NCBI GenBank assembly: GCA_012931725.1
Contig: CM022949.1
Coordinates: forward strand, 44,606,907 to 44,670,906
Length of the DNA: 64,000 bases
Direction: 5' to 3'
Source of the DNA: Litsea cubeba
Lineage: Eukaryota; Streptophyta; Magnoliopsida; Laurales; Lauraceae
Part shown: piece by piece, positions 47,488-61,400 of the stretch
How the letters are laid out: every line of letters starts with the position of its first letter
Position numbering within the stretch: the stretch's first letter is position 1
Translations under genes and position numbers: made by a program
The notes under the pieces: model-generated
Databases searched by the model: none
The model's input: only the letters and a program-made list of their open reading frames with translations
What the model was told of the DNA's origin: nothing

Positions 47488-49402
47488 ATGTCTTTGTCTC
47501 TCCATTTCCCAAATTCCACTTCTACTCCTTTCCTTAAAAACCACTCCTTTTCTCTTCTCATCACCTCCACAGCAACAACAACAAGAACCATCTTCCCATT
47601 CAAAACCCTAGCCTACCTCAAACCCCTCCAATCCAATCCATACAAAGCTTCCCCAAAACCCTCAATCCTCTCTGATAGCCTCAGAGTCTTGGAATGGGAC
47701 AAGGTCTGCGATTCCGTTGCCTCTTTCGCCGGCACGTCCTTAGGCCGAGAAGCAACTAAGGTATCTTCTACTTTGTGTTCTTATTTGATTTCGGCTTTGA
47801 TTTGAGTAAAACTGGTGAATTTGAGTTGATTCGGCACTTTATCTCAGGCGCAGCTATGGGCGGTGGATAGGAGCTACGATGAGAGTAAGAATTTGTTGGC
47901 AGAAACGAATGCTGTGGTTGAATTGATGAAGTATGGTCCTGGTGGTGTGGATTTCAGCGGTCTTGATGTTGGTCGGGTGAGATTTAGGGATCATAGATAG
48001 TTGGGCTTGGATTGATGTTATTTAGATGCTTTTGGTGTGAAAAAGATCAAAATGGTCCTGAACTAATGGACAAGTTGATGCCTTTGTTTTCTGAAGATGC
48101 CCATGCTGTTGCCTATCCATATACCTATATTTTTGATGGAATTGTACATGTTTGAATGTTGAAGGTGAAAACTGCTATAGATGATGCATCGAGGGCCCTT
48201 CCAGTGGATGGACTCGAAGCATTGGCTGTCTCTAACCTTCTACAGTTCGCTGACATCTTGCAATCTACTCTCAAAGTGGCAATTAAAGAAGACCCAGATC
48301 GGTACAACCGGTTCATGCCTCTAACAGAAGTGGTAATTTTCTTACTGGGTTTTCAGGTGGTAAACTCATTGTTCTGCTGTCCGTTTATGGTAATGGACTT
48401 TTCTGAATTTGACTGTAGATAATGGGCTTTGTCATAAATCAACCATTGGTTAAGTCTGTACAGCAAGTAATAGATGAGGATGGCACCGTTAAAGATTCTG
48501 CGGTGGGTTCTGTAAACCGTTAGTATTATTTCCATTTCTCCTTTTTAGACTCTTGCAAATTGTTACTGTTTCATTTGATGAAAGGATTATAATAATTAAG
48601 TAGTGGTTTTGGATCAAGTTGAAGTTTGCTATCTGATTACGATGACAGCCATTTTATTATTATTATTTTTTTAAATTTTCATTGGCAATGCTGAAATCTG
48701 AACCTTTGGCCTCCTAGCTCTCTACTTGAGGCTATCCCCACTTTCGGTTATCAGAAGGAGTTGAGGGACCTTTTACTTAAAGGGAGGAAGTATATCTTTT
48801 CATTACAATTATTGTCATTCAAAAAGGAGGAATATGTGATCGAGCGAGAGGTTTCATAGTATCCCCAAGCCATAGTTGTACATGTGGGACCCACAATGTG
48901 TCAATCCTCATGTGTCCCACCATGGGTAGAAATGACCCAAAAATAGCCCATGCTTGAGGATCCTGTCCACAATGTGTCAATCCTCAAGGGGCTTTCGGTG
49001 GATGAATCAAGGAAATGGCTATCTAGCCATAATTCAGTTTGCCAACGCGAGGTATGGCCCATCCACCATGTTACCAGTGTCTGAGCACCGAAACGTTGGT
49101 CCTCCATAAACAAATTTAATGCTTGAGGATCCTATGCAAAACCATGGATAAAGGGTCACATTCGAGAGTCTTATGCTAGATCCCCCATATGGCTTTAGTG
49201 GGTGAGAGCCCACTAGGCCCCCCTTAGAAGGATTTTTTTTTTTTGGGAGTGAGGTGGTGATATAGGGGCCCAATGAAATTAGCAGTGAAAAATGAACCTC
49301 AAATTGATTGGTTAGAAAAATTTGAATGACTGTAAACTGGGTATGGTGGCAATTCATGGGGTTCAGTGAGTGAAAGAGGGGGGAAGAGAGAGAGAGAAGA
49401 AA

Positions 49403-49438
<36 letters not shown>

Positions 49439-52400
49439 GGGAGTGTGATCAATGGTGGGTCCCATTGGGCTCTTGCCTAGGTTTTCTTTCACACACACAC
49501 GTGCACGTGTATGAGTTCCCATCTTGAGGTCTGCTGTTTGCATCTAATGCAAAATTGACCCTTTTGCTAGTTGCCTCTGGTGGGTTTAGGTTGCAGCAAT
49601 TAATTGCACGACTTGCTTATGTCAGATTTGATTAGAACTTTCTAACTAATTCATTTTCTTCTATTCATTATTGAAAAAAAGACCAGAAGCCTATCAATTG
49701 AAACATTACTCATTAAGTCATCATTCGTGCATTCCTTGTATCTGTTAAATTTTAAGCCTGAAGTAGTCTCATGGTTTTGTCCAGACGTAATTTTTGATTT
49801 GTGCCCAGGGCCCCAGGTGATTCTTACTCTGAAACTGAGTTTTAGATGAGCATTTTATGCCTGTGAAGTGTGAACTGTGATGTACTCAGCAAGTTATGCA
49901 GGTCGTTCGTTTTAACTGATACAGTTGTATCACAATAGTTTAGTTAGAGCATGGATCTAGGAAAATTCCAGATTTGCAATTTTCATTATTGAATACAGCA
50001 CTCCTAAATAGTCATTTTGCATATTATTGAAATGTTTATGATTGCTTAAACTTAAATTTATAGCTTATACTGTCCACTTCTATCAATTTGCCATGCAAAC
50101 TGAATTTGTTTCTTGATGGTGTATCTCTACTTGAGTTTTTGGTTACTAGGATTGATTGTTGATATCTAGTTTCACTTAGCTGGATGTTCACTAGAATGGT
50201 TGTTTTCTTTCTGCTTTATGTGTTAAGGGCCTTTTTTTTTTGCATAGAATACATAGGAATTCATGGTCCAATAAGCTCCACTGAAGGATTATTAAAGAGG
50301 TGAGGCGTGACCAATATAAGGTGGGGATGTAGATGGGACCTTGACTTTCCTAGGATTTGAATTACTAGGGTAGTGGCTGGGTATTAATTTCCCATCTTCC
50401 CTTTATTCAAAATCTCCATTAAAGGGGAGGTTATTTGATGGTTGCTTTTGGATATTAATCTTTGATTCTTCATTTTTAACTACTTACAGAAATAGTGCCT
50501 TGGAATATCTAGGAATTCAATTACAATATCTAGGAATTCAATTACATGAAACAAACAGGCCCTCTTGTCTGAGTTTTCATTTTGGCTGAAACAATATTTA
50601 ATTTCAGAGTGCAGATCTTAGGCGGCATCGTGAGCAGGTTCGAATGCTTGAACGGAAGGTATACTTCTTTTTTCTTTTTCATATTTAAGAACATATGCTG
50701 ATTCAATTGATGGCATCAGTAGGCTCTTTTAATGTTGAGATTAACTTATGGGAAGCAGACAAAAGGTTGAAATGGAAGGGGAGATTATTCTGATGGAGCC
50801 CAAGCCCATGGACATCACTCATAGGAGTAAATGAAAGGGCCTGCTTGACCAGCTTATACTAGTAGCCCCCTTAAGTGACTTAATTAGTTGCATGTTTACA
50901 GAGGGACCGCATATCTGGACTTCTAGAAAACTTTTTCCCTATATGCGATTTATATATTTAATTTCCATGCAACCAAAGAGTCTTTGGAAAGGTATTTTCA
51001 AGGGAATTGTCATATTTGTCGTAGTAGTAAATGGAGAATCTGATGTAAACTTCGAAAGGGAAGAGGATGTCCAACCCTCTTTGTAAGGGGTTGTGTACAT
51101 CGCTTCTACACATTCAATTCAGGTAAGAGATTTTTTCTCTCCCCCTATCTTGGTGTTTGTTCCATTGGTGATGACTCCAATGGATTGTTTGAAGGCTTGA
51201 GCTTCGGCTTGAGGATTGATCTTTCCTTAATCCTTCCCTATTCCCCTATCATATCATCAAGGGCTGGACGCTATTAACTATATAAGATGTCATTCACTAA
51301 TGATGTAGGAGAGCAACCATCTAGAAGGTGAGGTGATGCATACTTGATGACATTGGAAGTCACCAAATCCAAATTCAGACGACACAAGCGGGCCTAAAAA
51401 TTTGTGAGAACCGTCCACACACATGGGACCCCCCTGAATTATCCATCTGGGCTGTCCGAACACACGGGACCATCTTGGTGAGAGAGAGATGCTCCTATGA
51501 GAACTGTGCTCACCGTCTGATGGGCATGCAACATAGTAGGGCCCACCTTTTTGTTGGCTGTTGAGCAAGGGGTTAGGATGATCAGTTGGGCCCCATATTT
51601 TGTACATGGGTAGGTCCCAACCATATCTTTCGATCCCATCCAGCCCTATCTCCAGGTGGGCCCACATCGAGCTGCGCATGGAGATGTCCTTGCTCGTGAT
51701 TGGGAACATATATATGTATATGCATGGAAAATGTTCACTTGCACACTCTGCATTTGGACAGTCCGTGCGTGAATTGCCGAGGTGGGTCCCGCTCCTCGAA
51801 CTGTCTAGATGTGCAGTGCACAGGTTAATATTTTCCATGAATGTATATATTAGCTTCTGCTTCATAAAATCCCCACTTGCTCATAAAGTGCAGCCCCAAA
51901 AACACTGTGCAACCTGCATCATCCCTTAACACTTTCTACTGAGACTTTTGCTGTCCCATGAATTTTATACTCCTGATTCCCAATCGTCTTCTGGGTATTG
52001 CAATCAAACAGCCAAATAAACCTTTTCCACTTTATTACCTGTCATAATTTTTTGATTGGTATTGCCTTTCATAATCAACAGCCAACATTTTTAATAATCT
52101 CTGCAAATGAAATTCCCTGCATATCTTTTATTGCACTTTGTAATTAAAATTTACATCGATCACTCCAATAAGTTGTACATGCAGTTTTTCTTAGCATTTG
52201 TTTTAACTTATATTTGTAAGAAACTTTTTATCAGATTGGTAGATTTGGTAGTGCATTGCTACAACTTTTTATATGTATGCTTTCTATTCTAGAAACAAAT
52301 GTTTAAGTTAAACTTTAAAATTGATGTTACTCATGCTGTTTTCTTGTCCTCTTATTCAGTTATATCAACTGATGGACCACTTAATTAGGAATGAATCGAG

Positions 52401-55400
52401 TGAAACACCTAATATGGTAAGGTGCAGTTGAATACAAATGCATTTTCAATGTATTTACAAGTTTATGGTTCTAAACTATTTTCCCCATTCCCCAGGAAGT
52501 GAGTAACATTGACCGAAGATGGTGTATAAAATCAGAGGCTAACGAGCTTACGACTTTTAATGGTTTATTGTTGTCCAGGTACGATGAGTAGGCTGTGTGC
52601 TGATAGATATTCAATGACTATTGACATTGTGGAGGCGTGTAACTTTCAATAGTCAACACTGATTACAAAATAAAGAATAATGAACTATGGATAATTGTTT
52701 TGCATTTACATGCCCAATTGAGAGACACAATGTGGGGGTTTTACCTCTTGCAGCTGTTGAACATTATGCTGGATTGCTGCAATTTTAGGGACTATTACTC
52801 CATTACTCAGAGATCCAACCTCAGAAAAAAAGGGGTACAGACTTCTTCTGTACTCTGTTTTGTAATCAGATTTAGATCTATTCTACAGATTTAATTCCAA
52901 TTAATAATAATATTTGGGTTGGATCCGGGTAGGTCGGACTTACCTGTTTCTTCTCTCATTTTTGTAATAAAAATGATGTTTTAAAATATTGTGTACTTAA
53001 TTTGTAATCTCATTTCTCTTAAAACCCTAATACTTGGTGTGGAAATTGACCAAAAAAAAATTGTCATGGACCATGTGTCTGGATTCATTTAAAAAAACAG
53101 ATCTATATTTTAGTTTATCAGACCCTAATACTTCCGTTGGCCGAACAAAGCCAACAAGGCTTGGTTGCATCCCTGTAGGGTTGTGCAAGGGATGTAAGTA
53201 GGTTGGGTTCGGCCTGGGTTCATGGAGGAGCAGGACCTGGACTTGGTTAGTGTTTTGTGTACCCAGACATGAACTCAGACTCAACACGGGTCTAATGTAT
53301 AAAGGCCTGTACCCGACTTCATTGGATCTAGCTGGACCCAGACCCAACTTCAGGTCTGACTCGAAGGCCATTATATTATTATGTTTTATTGTTATTGAAT
53401 AATAACTTTAATCTAAGATTTTATTATTATATTTTATATGTTACATATAAAAGATATCATGTATTATATAGAATATTATTACACATTATATGTATAAACG
53501 CAGGCATACAGATATTTAGGTCCAAACCCGACTAGATATGGACCCATGCCTGATTATCAGTCGGGTTTAAAAAGATGGTCCGTACCTGAATTTCTTGGGT
53601 GAGGCCCTTTGAGTGACCGACCACGCAATTGGAGATCTACCACAGCACTGTGAAGCAAAAAAGTCCAGGCACAACTGGCACCCTCCACCCTGCTGTCTTG
53701 TTAATTAATGGCTACGAGCAAGCGGCCTTTAATGATCACTAGCGTTATGCTAAAGGTCTTGGTCCCTGTGGTAATACCAAAAAGCATCATGCCAGCAGCA
53801 AGTTTTTGTAGCTTCTAATTAAGTGATGTGCAATCCATATAAACTGCATGTATTTATTGGGCCACTCATAAGTTCATTTGTTTTGGTCAAAATGATTGAT
53901 TTTCCTTAATTTGAGGTTTCTTTGAACTTGGTGATTGTTGCAGACCTTTTTCTGTGTTTTGAGTGTCGATTCAATTTTTTAATTATTTAATTCCTAACGG
54001 ATGACATTTCTTCTAGTGGTTCAGGTGTTGAGAGCTTGGTGGAGCCAATCTCTGCTGTTCCATTAAATGATGAGTTGCAACAAGCAAGGGCATTAGTAGC
54101 TAAGGCTGAAGATGAAGTGCTTTCTAGGCTAACGGAAAAGGTTCCAAAGCTTTTCAAACCATACTTGAGGAAGTTCTAGGTATCCCTTTGTTATTCTATT
54201 AATTCAGTTGACATCTTCTTTTACAGATGCGGGCACACCTTGATGACATCCAAAATTTGTTGCATGCTATAATTCAACTGGATGTGGTATGTAACTACTC
54301 ATATATCCTCCTCTAGGATTAAATGACATCATATATAGTTATGCTATTATTGGTGGTTATACATTTATTTAAATTTTAGTGTACTTAAGAGCATACCATT
54401 TGGCATTTCTTTAATATTTAAGACATTTATATATTTACTTTATTTTTGTCTATGGTACCTAGATGCTTGTATATGCCTATCCTTATATATATGAGCAGGG
54501 CTCTCCTAAGTTGAAGCTTACCTTACCCTAAGCTGGAATGGTGCTGGTCCCACAAATCAAAGTCGATTACATCTGTTTTTACTTTTTTGCATGATGGAAC
54601 TGGAAAATCTAGTTCTGATTGGATTTATCTTGATTTTGGAGATGATCATTATGCAAAAAACAACGATAATCGACTTTGATTTGTGGTACCAGCACTATTC
54701 TAGCTTAGGATAAGGTAAGCTTCAGCTTAGGGGAGCATATATATATATATATATATGGAGATGCTCCTATGAGAGCATCTCTCACCTTATTATGAGAGAT
54801 AAGGTGGGGGTCCTCACATCCATATCTAATGCCAACAACTTAAATGTGAGGGCCCCTAGCTCTCATAGTAGCATCTCTCATATATATATTAACTAGTACA
54901 TTGCCCGTGCCTAAAGGCACGGCGCACCACGTATATACAGAAAAATAATATTTACATTTATATTTCAAAATTACATTTTGCTAGATAGATGAGGGAGGTG
55001 CTGGCCTTCAGGTGGGTCCACGGGTGTGGGGTGTGCAGAGATGGTGGTGTCAATGTGCAGGCAGGGAGGTGAAGTAGTGACAGGGAAGAAAAAAGAAGAA
55101 AAAAAATAAAAGGAATGAGTGAGAAAACAACGTACTATGCACAGACCACGGAAAAGAAAATGCACATACTTATACATATTATTTTTCATATTTTTTATAC
55201 CTTACGTGATGTGTAAATTGAGCTTGATGAAGCTCGGGCATTTGTAAAAAAATATTAAACTAACGATATATTGCAACAGAACAACAGAATAAAGCAATTA
55301 CATGTAATTTTAATAAGATATAGTTAATAGTATACACATTCGTACAATTTATACAAATGAAAAGGCAATGAATGAAAATTTTGAAACGTTTATGTTAACC

Positions 55401-58400
55401 TTAAGTAATCCTAAATATTTACAAATTAGGACACAGATAATATCAATCTAAATATTAATGCCGAGTATGTGTAACTCCATCATAGCAAGCGGTGGACCTG
55501 TAGGCATATAGAAACTATGTTAATAAAAAATATTTCATGATGTTAATGGTAAAAAATCAACTGAAACTATCTAAGATGTCATCATAATAGAAATATTTTT
55601 ACCTGGAATATCGAGATATACTTTATACGTTGTTGTTGCTGTTCAGTCCATCCTCTAAATCTTCTAAAGCCTTCATCGTTGTAAGTTCTATCTCGATATC
55701 TTCCAACGTTTTCCCTAATTCCCTCATGTCTACGAAATTAGTCTTGAGCCTGGCGTGGATGTCTTGTATTGGCCAAGGATGTGGTAGACTGCTTACTACG
55801 GAACGTACCATATCTGCAATATTTGGTTCGAATCCTCTTCTCCTGAGATTGTAGAACAACTTTTCCTTGTTCAGCAAATGTTCCCTAACGCATGTTCCTT
55901 TAACCATTTTCTCTTTCCTGAACTGTATCCATGAGGGCTGAATATATTTTTCAAATGATTGTAATTGGTCGACGAACTCCACTGCATGCCATGGTCGCAA
56001 GGTTTCAAATATCCTCTTTTTTACAGCATCCCAAACCGGTGGCAATGTCTCTGCAATTTTTATCATTACATTTCTTTCAGGGATGAAGCCTCCACAAACT
56101 CTCAGCCACTGAGCTAGTTGTATTTTGCGGGAACCATACTTTGCTATTGGTGTGTCATTTTTATATGGTTTATGTTCAAACTCATTCGTCCATTCTCTGA
56201 CACGTAGAGAGTCATCGCCATGATAATATTTGAGAGGTGTACTCATCTTATCTGGTTTAGAGCTCTCAAATTAATTAAATTATAAATTGTCATTTGAACG
56301 AAAGCAACAACAATTCAGTCAAATTAGTAATAACATAGTAAGCAAGTTATTAACTTGGCACAAATTATATGATACCTATAAAATAAGCATAATGACAAAT
56401 AAGCAACCGCAGAATAAAATATAATTTTTGATAATTTAAGAACAATTCAACTAATAAAGTGAGATTAGCATATTATATAGATATTAGCATGTATTTTCGA
56501 ACCATAAGTCTTAACTGATTTAGAATTTTAAGTATGGAATAATTTTGGAATGACTTGAACCTGTAATTCTGGACAAATTTGGACTGTCAGTCTGGCCTCA
56601 GTTACACACAGAATTCTGGCATAATTAGTTGGCCAAAATTTGGTCCGAATTAGACACAATATGTTGTATTGAATTAGACATTAATCTTGCCCGATTTAGA
56701 CCCAAAAATATGCCATGGTTTAAACCCAATATTCTGACTTGAATTAGACCCAAAAAAGGATTGGTATAGACCCAATATTTTGTCTTGAATTAGGCCCAAA
56801 ATCTGGCATTATTTAGTCCCACAATATGACTTGAATTAAACCGAATATATTTGTCATTAATGAGCCGAAACTCTGCTCAATTTCATTCCCTTTAAAACTT
56901 GGTTTGAGTATTTAACCTCAACCCACCATTATTTGGATATTTTCTTAAGACTGATTGGTCAAGGGTTCAGGAATTTATTCATTGAAATATTTTTTTAAGC
57001 CAATCAACCATAATTAAATCCTATTTGTAGCTATAATCTAGGGTAATTTTAAGACTAATGAAAGATTTGATTTTTAGATTTTTCATAGTATTTTGCTCAG
57101 CTAGTTTTTAGTTCTTTTAGGAAAATTTTTTGTCTGTCTTTCATTCCACCACATATATAGATTCCGGGTGGTTTTTGACCCAATTATAGCTATATACTTG
57201 ACCAAACTCTCAACCCATGTGCTGTAGAAACCTGGCTATAAACCAGCCCAATTAAAATTATGCACAGAAGCACATATTTACTTCATATATATTTTTTTCT
57301 ATTTTTTCATTTAGTAATATTTCAACATATGATCCAATGAAAGTGGATCCAACTTTAATTAAGTCCAGCCTCTTATAAAAGAGGTGATGATGGTTTCAAA
57401 TTGTTTGTGTCTTTGTGGTGGACCCAATTGACGGATTCATTGGTTTGGTATATTAAAAATATCCCCTACTAACAATCTGGTCTACCCATGCGGCCCACTT
57501 ATTCAAATTTACATGTGGGCCACACCTTCACCATGACAACCTAACTCAATGATAGTGCACTCCAATAGGAGACAAATCCTAGAAATAAGGTGGGGTCAAA
57601 GTCCAAATGAGAAATCCAAACCTTACAAAGTCATTTTCCAATGTACTCATCCTATGCAAAAACTTACTCCAAAACAGGTGGGTCTAGCCAAATTTAAAAT
57701 ATGCAGTAAACACATAATTATATATATATATATTTTCTTTAATCGGTTCCATTTAGTCACTACAAAAAAACGTGGATCCCTTATAAAATATATGATTTTA
57801 AAATTCAATGTATTTATCTGAATTATATTTTATCTAAATTTTACTTCAATCAAAGTTATTTCAAACACTTGATAAATATAACTAAATAATAAGATGCTAC
57901 AGAAGTTTCAATCTAGCTCTATTTACACCCAAAAATCTTGTCCGGTTTAGACCCAATATTATTTCTTGAAATAGTCCAATTATAATACTAAATTATATAT
58001 ACAGCTTATAAGTCTGAACTGGTTTTGAATTATAAGCATGATATAATAATGGCACGACTTGAAGCTGTAATCTTGACATGGTTTGGACTGCCCTGATGGA
58101 CTCAGTTATACCTAGGATTTTGAACTGATTTTTGACCCAAGATTTGGCTTAATGTAAGAACCATAACAATATATTTTTTCCTTTAGAATTAAGCACAATA
58201 ACAATAACACCATAACAATTGTCTTAGAGCATAAAAAAAATTTAATTGTATTAGTTCCAACTATTTTTTTCCCTTTAGATGTAAGCACCTTAACAATTTT
58301 CTTAGACCAAATATATTTTATTGATTTGGACCAAGATCTAGCCCGATAGCTTCTTGTATGATAGTGGGTTCCACTTGGTTTGATAACAGATCTACATTTC

Positions 58401-61400
58401 TCCTCAGGGCTTTTGCTTATATAAATTCGACGGGTTGCCAAAAATCATCCCTTACATGGACTTATCATTTGTAACTTTTAATTTACGAACATAAAATATT
58501 TCATTTCTTACTTTGCTTTTTTTAATATATTTATTTAGTTACTTCGTCTTTGGTGATGCGAACATATTAATTAACTTTAATATTCAGTTTTTCAATATTT
58601 CGCAATATATCTTTCTATTATTTTGATTGAATTTATTTTTTTAGTTTTAATATAGTTTTTAAACAATCACGCGTAATTACGAACCTAATATTTTATTTTA
58701 TCACAAAAAATATTGCCTGAATTAGATTCAATATTATATATCGAATTAGACCCAAAATATTTGCTCATTTAGGCCCAAGATCTGGCCTTGTTTAGACCCA
58801 ATATTATGTCTTGAATTAGACCCAAAATCTGGCCTTATAAAGGCCCAAAATCTGACTTTAATTAGTCCCATTATATTTGTCGTTAATGAGCTGAAATTAT
58901 GGCCAATTTCAGCTTCGAATTATAATTAGTGTAACGAATTAGGCGCTTGAATATCTAATTAATCAAAGGCCTGCAGTTAGACCTACTAACCAAATCAATA
59001 AGTTGTTATATTTGGAAATGCAATAAATCCTATGTCATTAAATAAATTTTTACACTTCTTATACATAAGCATGAAATGTAAATTTTAAAAATAAAGATTA
59101 AGAAAGAAACAGGAAAGGGATAGTATATTTTGAAATTTAGAAATTAAAAATTCAGGAGTATGGCTTTCTAGTATAATATTTCGATAGTATTGTATGGAGG
59201 AGGAGAAAAGATTACCTTTGTCCAACTTATTGTATGAGGTGTGAGGTCAGCTTTTTCTTAGAGCTTTGCTGGTCCGATGATAGTTAAAAGTAGATCTGCA
59301 AAATATAAAAAAAAAATTCAATGCCTTGAATTAGAAGTTTCATGCATTTGTAAAAATACCATTGGTAATCCAATATACGGTTTCAGATGTAAGCACAAAA
59401 ACAAAATTATTAAAATATTTTTTATTTTACGAATTAATAAGCCATCAAAGGCCAAAATAATTATATCCACTGCAGAGGCCAGGGCATGAACAAAGTTTAT
59501 AACATGTGAAAAAAATTGTATGATTTGTAGAGCAATTGAACACAAAGGATAGCATGAGAAATTTGTTGTTGTTTGCATGTCTTAGAGTCATTTGTAGAGG
59601 CCACCAAGTTTTAATATTCTATTTCTCTATATCATACCATTAATTTAAACATGTTTTTTAATTTGGAAATTGCATGAACGTTTCCTTTTATGATATTAGA
59701 GAACCACATCCTAATCTTGGAAGCAGAGATAAGTGAAATGAAATGAACAAATTAATAAAAGAAAAAAATTAAACAAAGTTAACAGGGCTAAATACTCAGA
59801 AGTAAGAAATAAATTGATTTGTTGTTATTCATTTTTGGTTAAATGGGATGATGGAAATCCTATGTCATAGATTAGGATTTATAGTTAAATGTGCCCCACC
59901 AGATTATCCCAACGTTACCATTTAAGAAGAAATAAGCTTTAAAGAGAATATTATTACTTGTGCAGTTTGTGTGATATGATCCATCAGAATAGGTGGGCTG
60001 AGTGCAATTAATTAGTGGTTGCGTGGAAGATTGGAATGTTCATAGGTGGACTGATATCGCAAATCAGATCCGTTTTATTTTTAATTTTTTATTGTTATAA
60101 GCTCTTTTGGGTGAGTGACTAATTCAAGGCTAAAAAATTAATTGCAATCAATTTTATTAGTTGGAGAACCGAAATCATAATATTTTTATAAGTAAATAGG
60201 GTCATGTTTTGAAGACTTAAATAATTTATGCGAAATGTCAATTCAATTTCATTCTCACGAAGCTAATATACTCAGAGATGCGAGGCACGGTTCACTGCTA
60301 GATTGAGTAAAATGAGGTTAGGTCAATTATATAATTAATTGTTTTTTATCATTCAAAATTTTTTGTAAAAATTTGTAGGGATCCAAACCTTTGATTTCAT
60401 GTAGAGTTGATTAGTCCATAATTATTAAAGTTATTAGATTGCGTTAATATCTTGTCATTTTGTTCATAAATCATGATCATGGTTAATATTTCTCATAATA
60501 AAGTGAGATTTTGGTTATTCATAAAGTCACTGTAAAAGTTTAAATGAAATGTTTGGATTCGATGTACAAAGGTTCATTAATTTTATTTTTAAAAATAAGT
60601 CTTCTAAAAGAATCTCATGTGTCATGCCTTCTCAATCCGATATGGCACGATGCTAATCAAACCAAAATATGGGAGAGCAGTTTTTGAATCCAAGGGCTCA
60701 AAATGTCCCATGATTCAAATAGTGCTCTCTCATATTCCCTTGTATGACAAATTTTCTTTCCTCAATACAAAACCCCTTCATTTTGAAAAATAAAATCACA
60801 GAAACTTTTTTTTTTTAAATAAGGCATTTTGGATTATTGTGTAGAAAAAAGATTAAATATGCATTGAACTTTAGAGTGAATTTAAGTGCTGGTTAAATAT
60901 GAACAAAAAAACCAGAGTGCAAGAGTTACAGATGAAATTGAAATTATTCAATTTAATTAGCGAATGATACCAAATCAGCATTGCACTGTAGAGTGAAATT
61001 AGGTGCAGGTGCTCTAGATTCACAAAAACTGTAAAAACGCTAAAAGGAAAAACTGCCATTCGCATTTCGTAATTTCTTTAGAGTTCAAAGAATGACAGGA
61101 AAAAATGGAAACTAAATAATCAACAAAACTGATGAGTGTCTCATATACTATCATGCGTTCATGATCACAAGAAGAAACTAACTAATATCAAATATCAACG
61201 TTTTCCTATGACAATCAAATATAACCCATTTTTCCTCCACACACAAAGAACCCTATATATCTGTGGGAATCTTATTAAACTTACATACCCAAACAAAGGA
61301 ATCATCATCATTAACAAATACTTAAAAAAGAATAAACGAAGAAGAAGAAGAATAATATAATTATTTATATTTATCCACTACTCATCATGGAAGTAACCAG

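Noticed and set aside
49034..49543. 169-codon minus-strand frame in MUTS2 intron 4
   Set aside because: Runs through the poly-G tract, giving a poly-Pro artefact.
51290..51865. 191-codon minus-strand frame in MUTS2 intron 5
   Set aside because: Overlaps a foldback MITE and has no recognisable domain.
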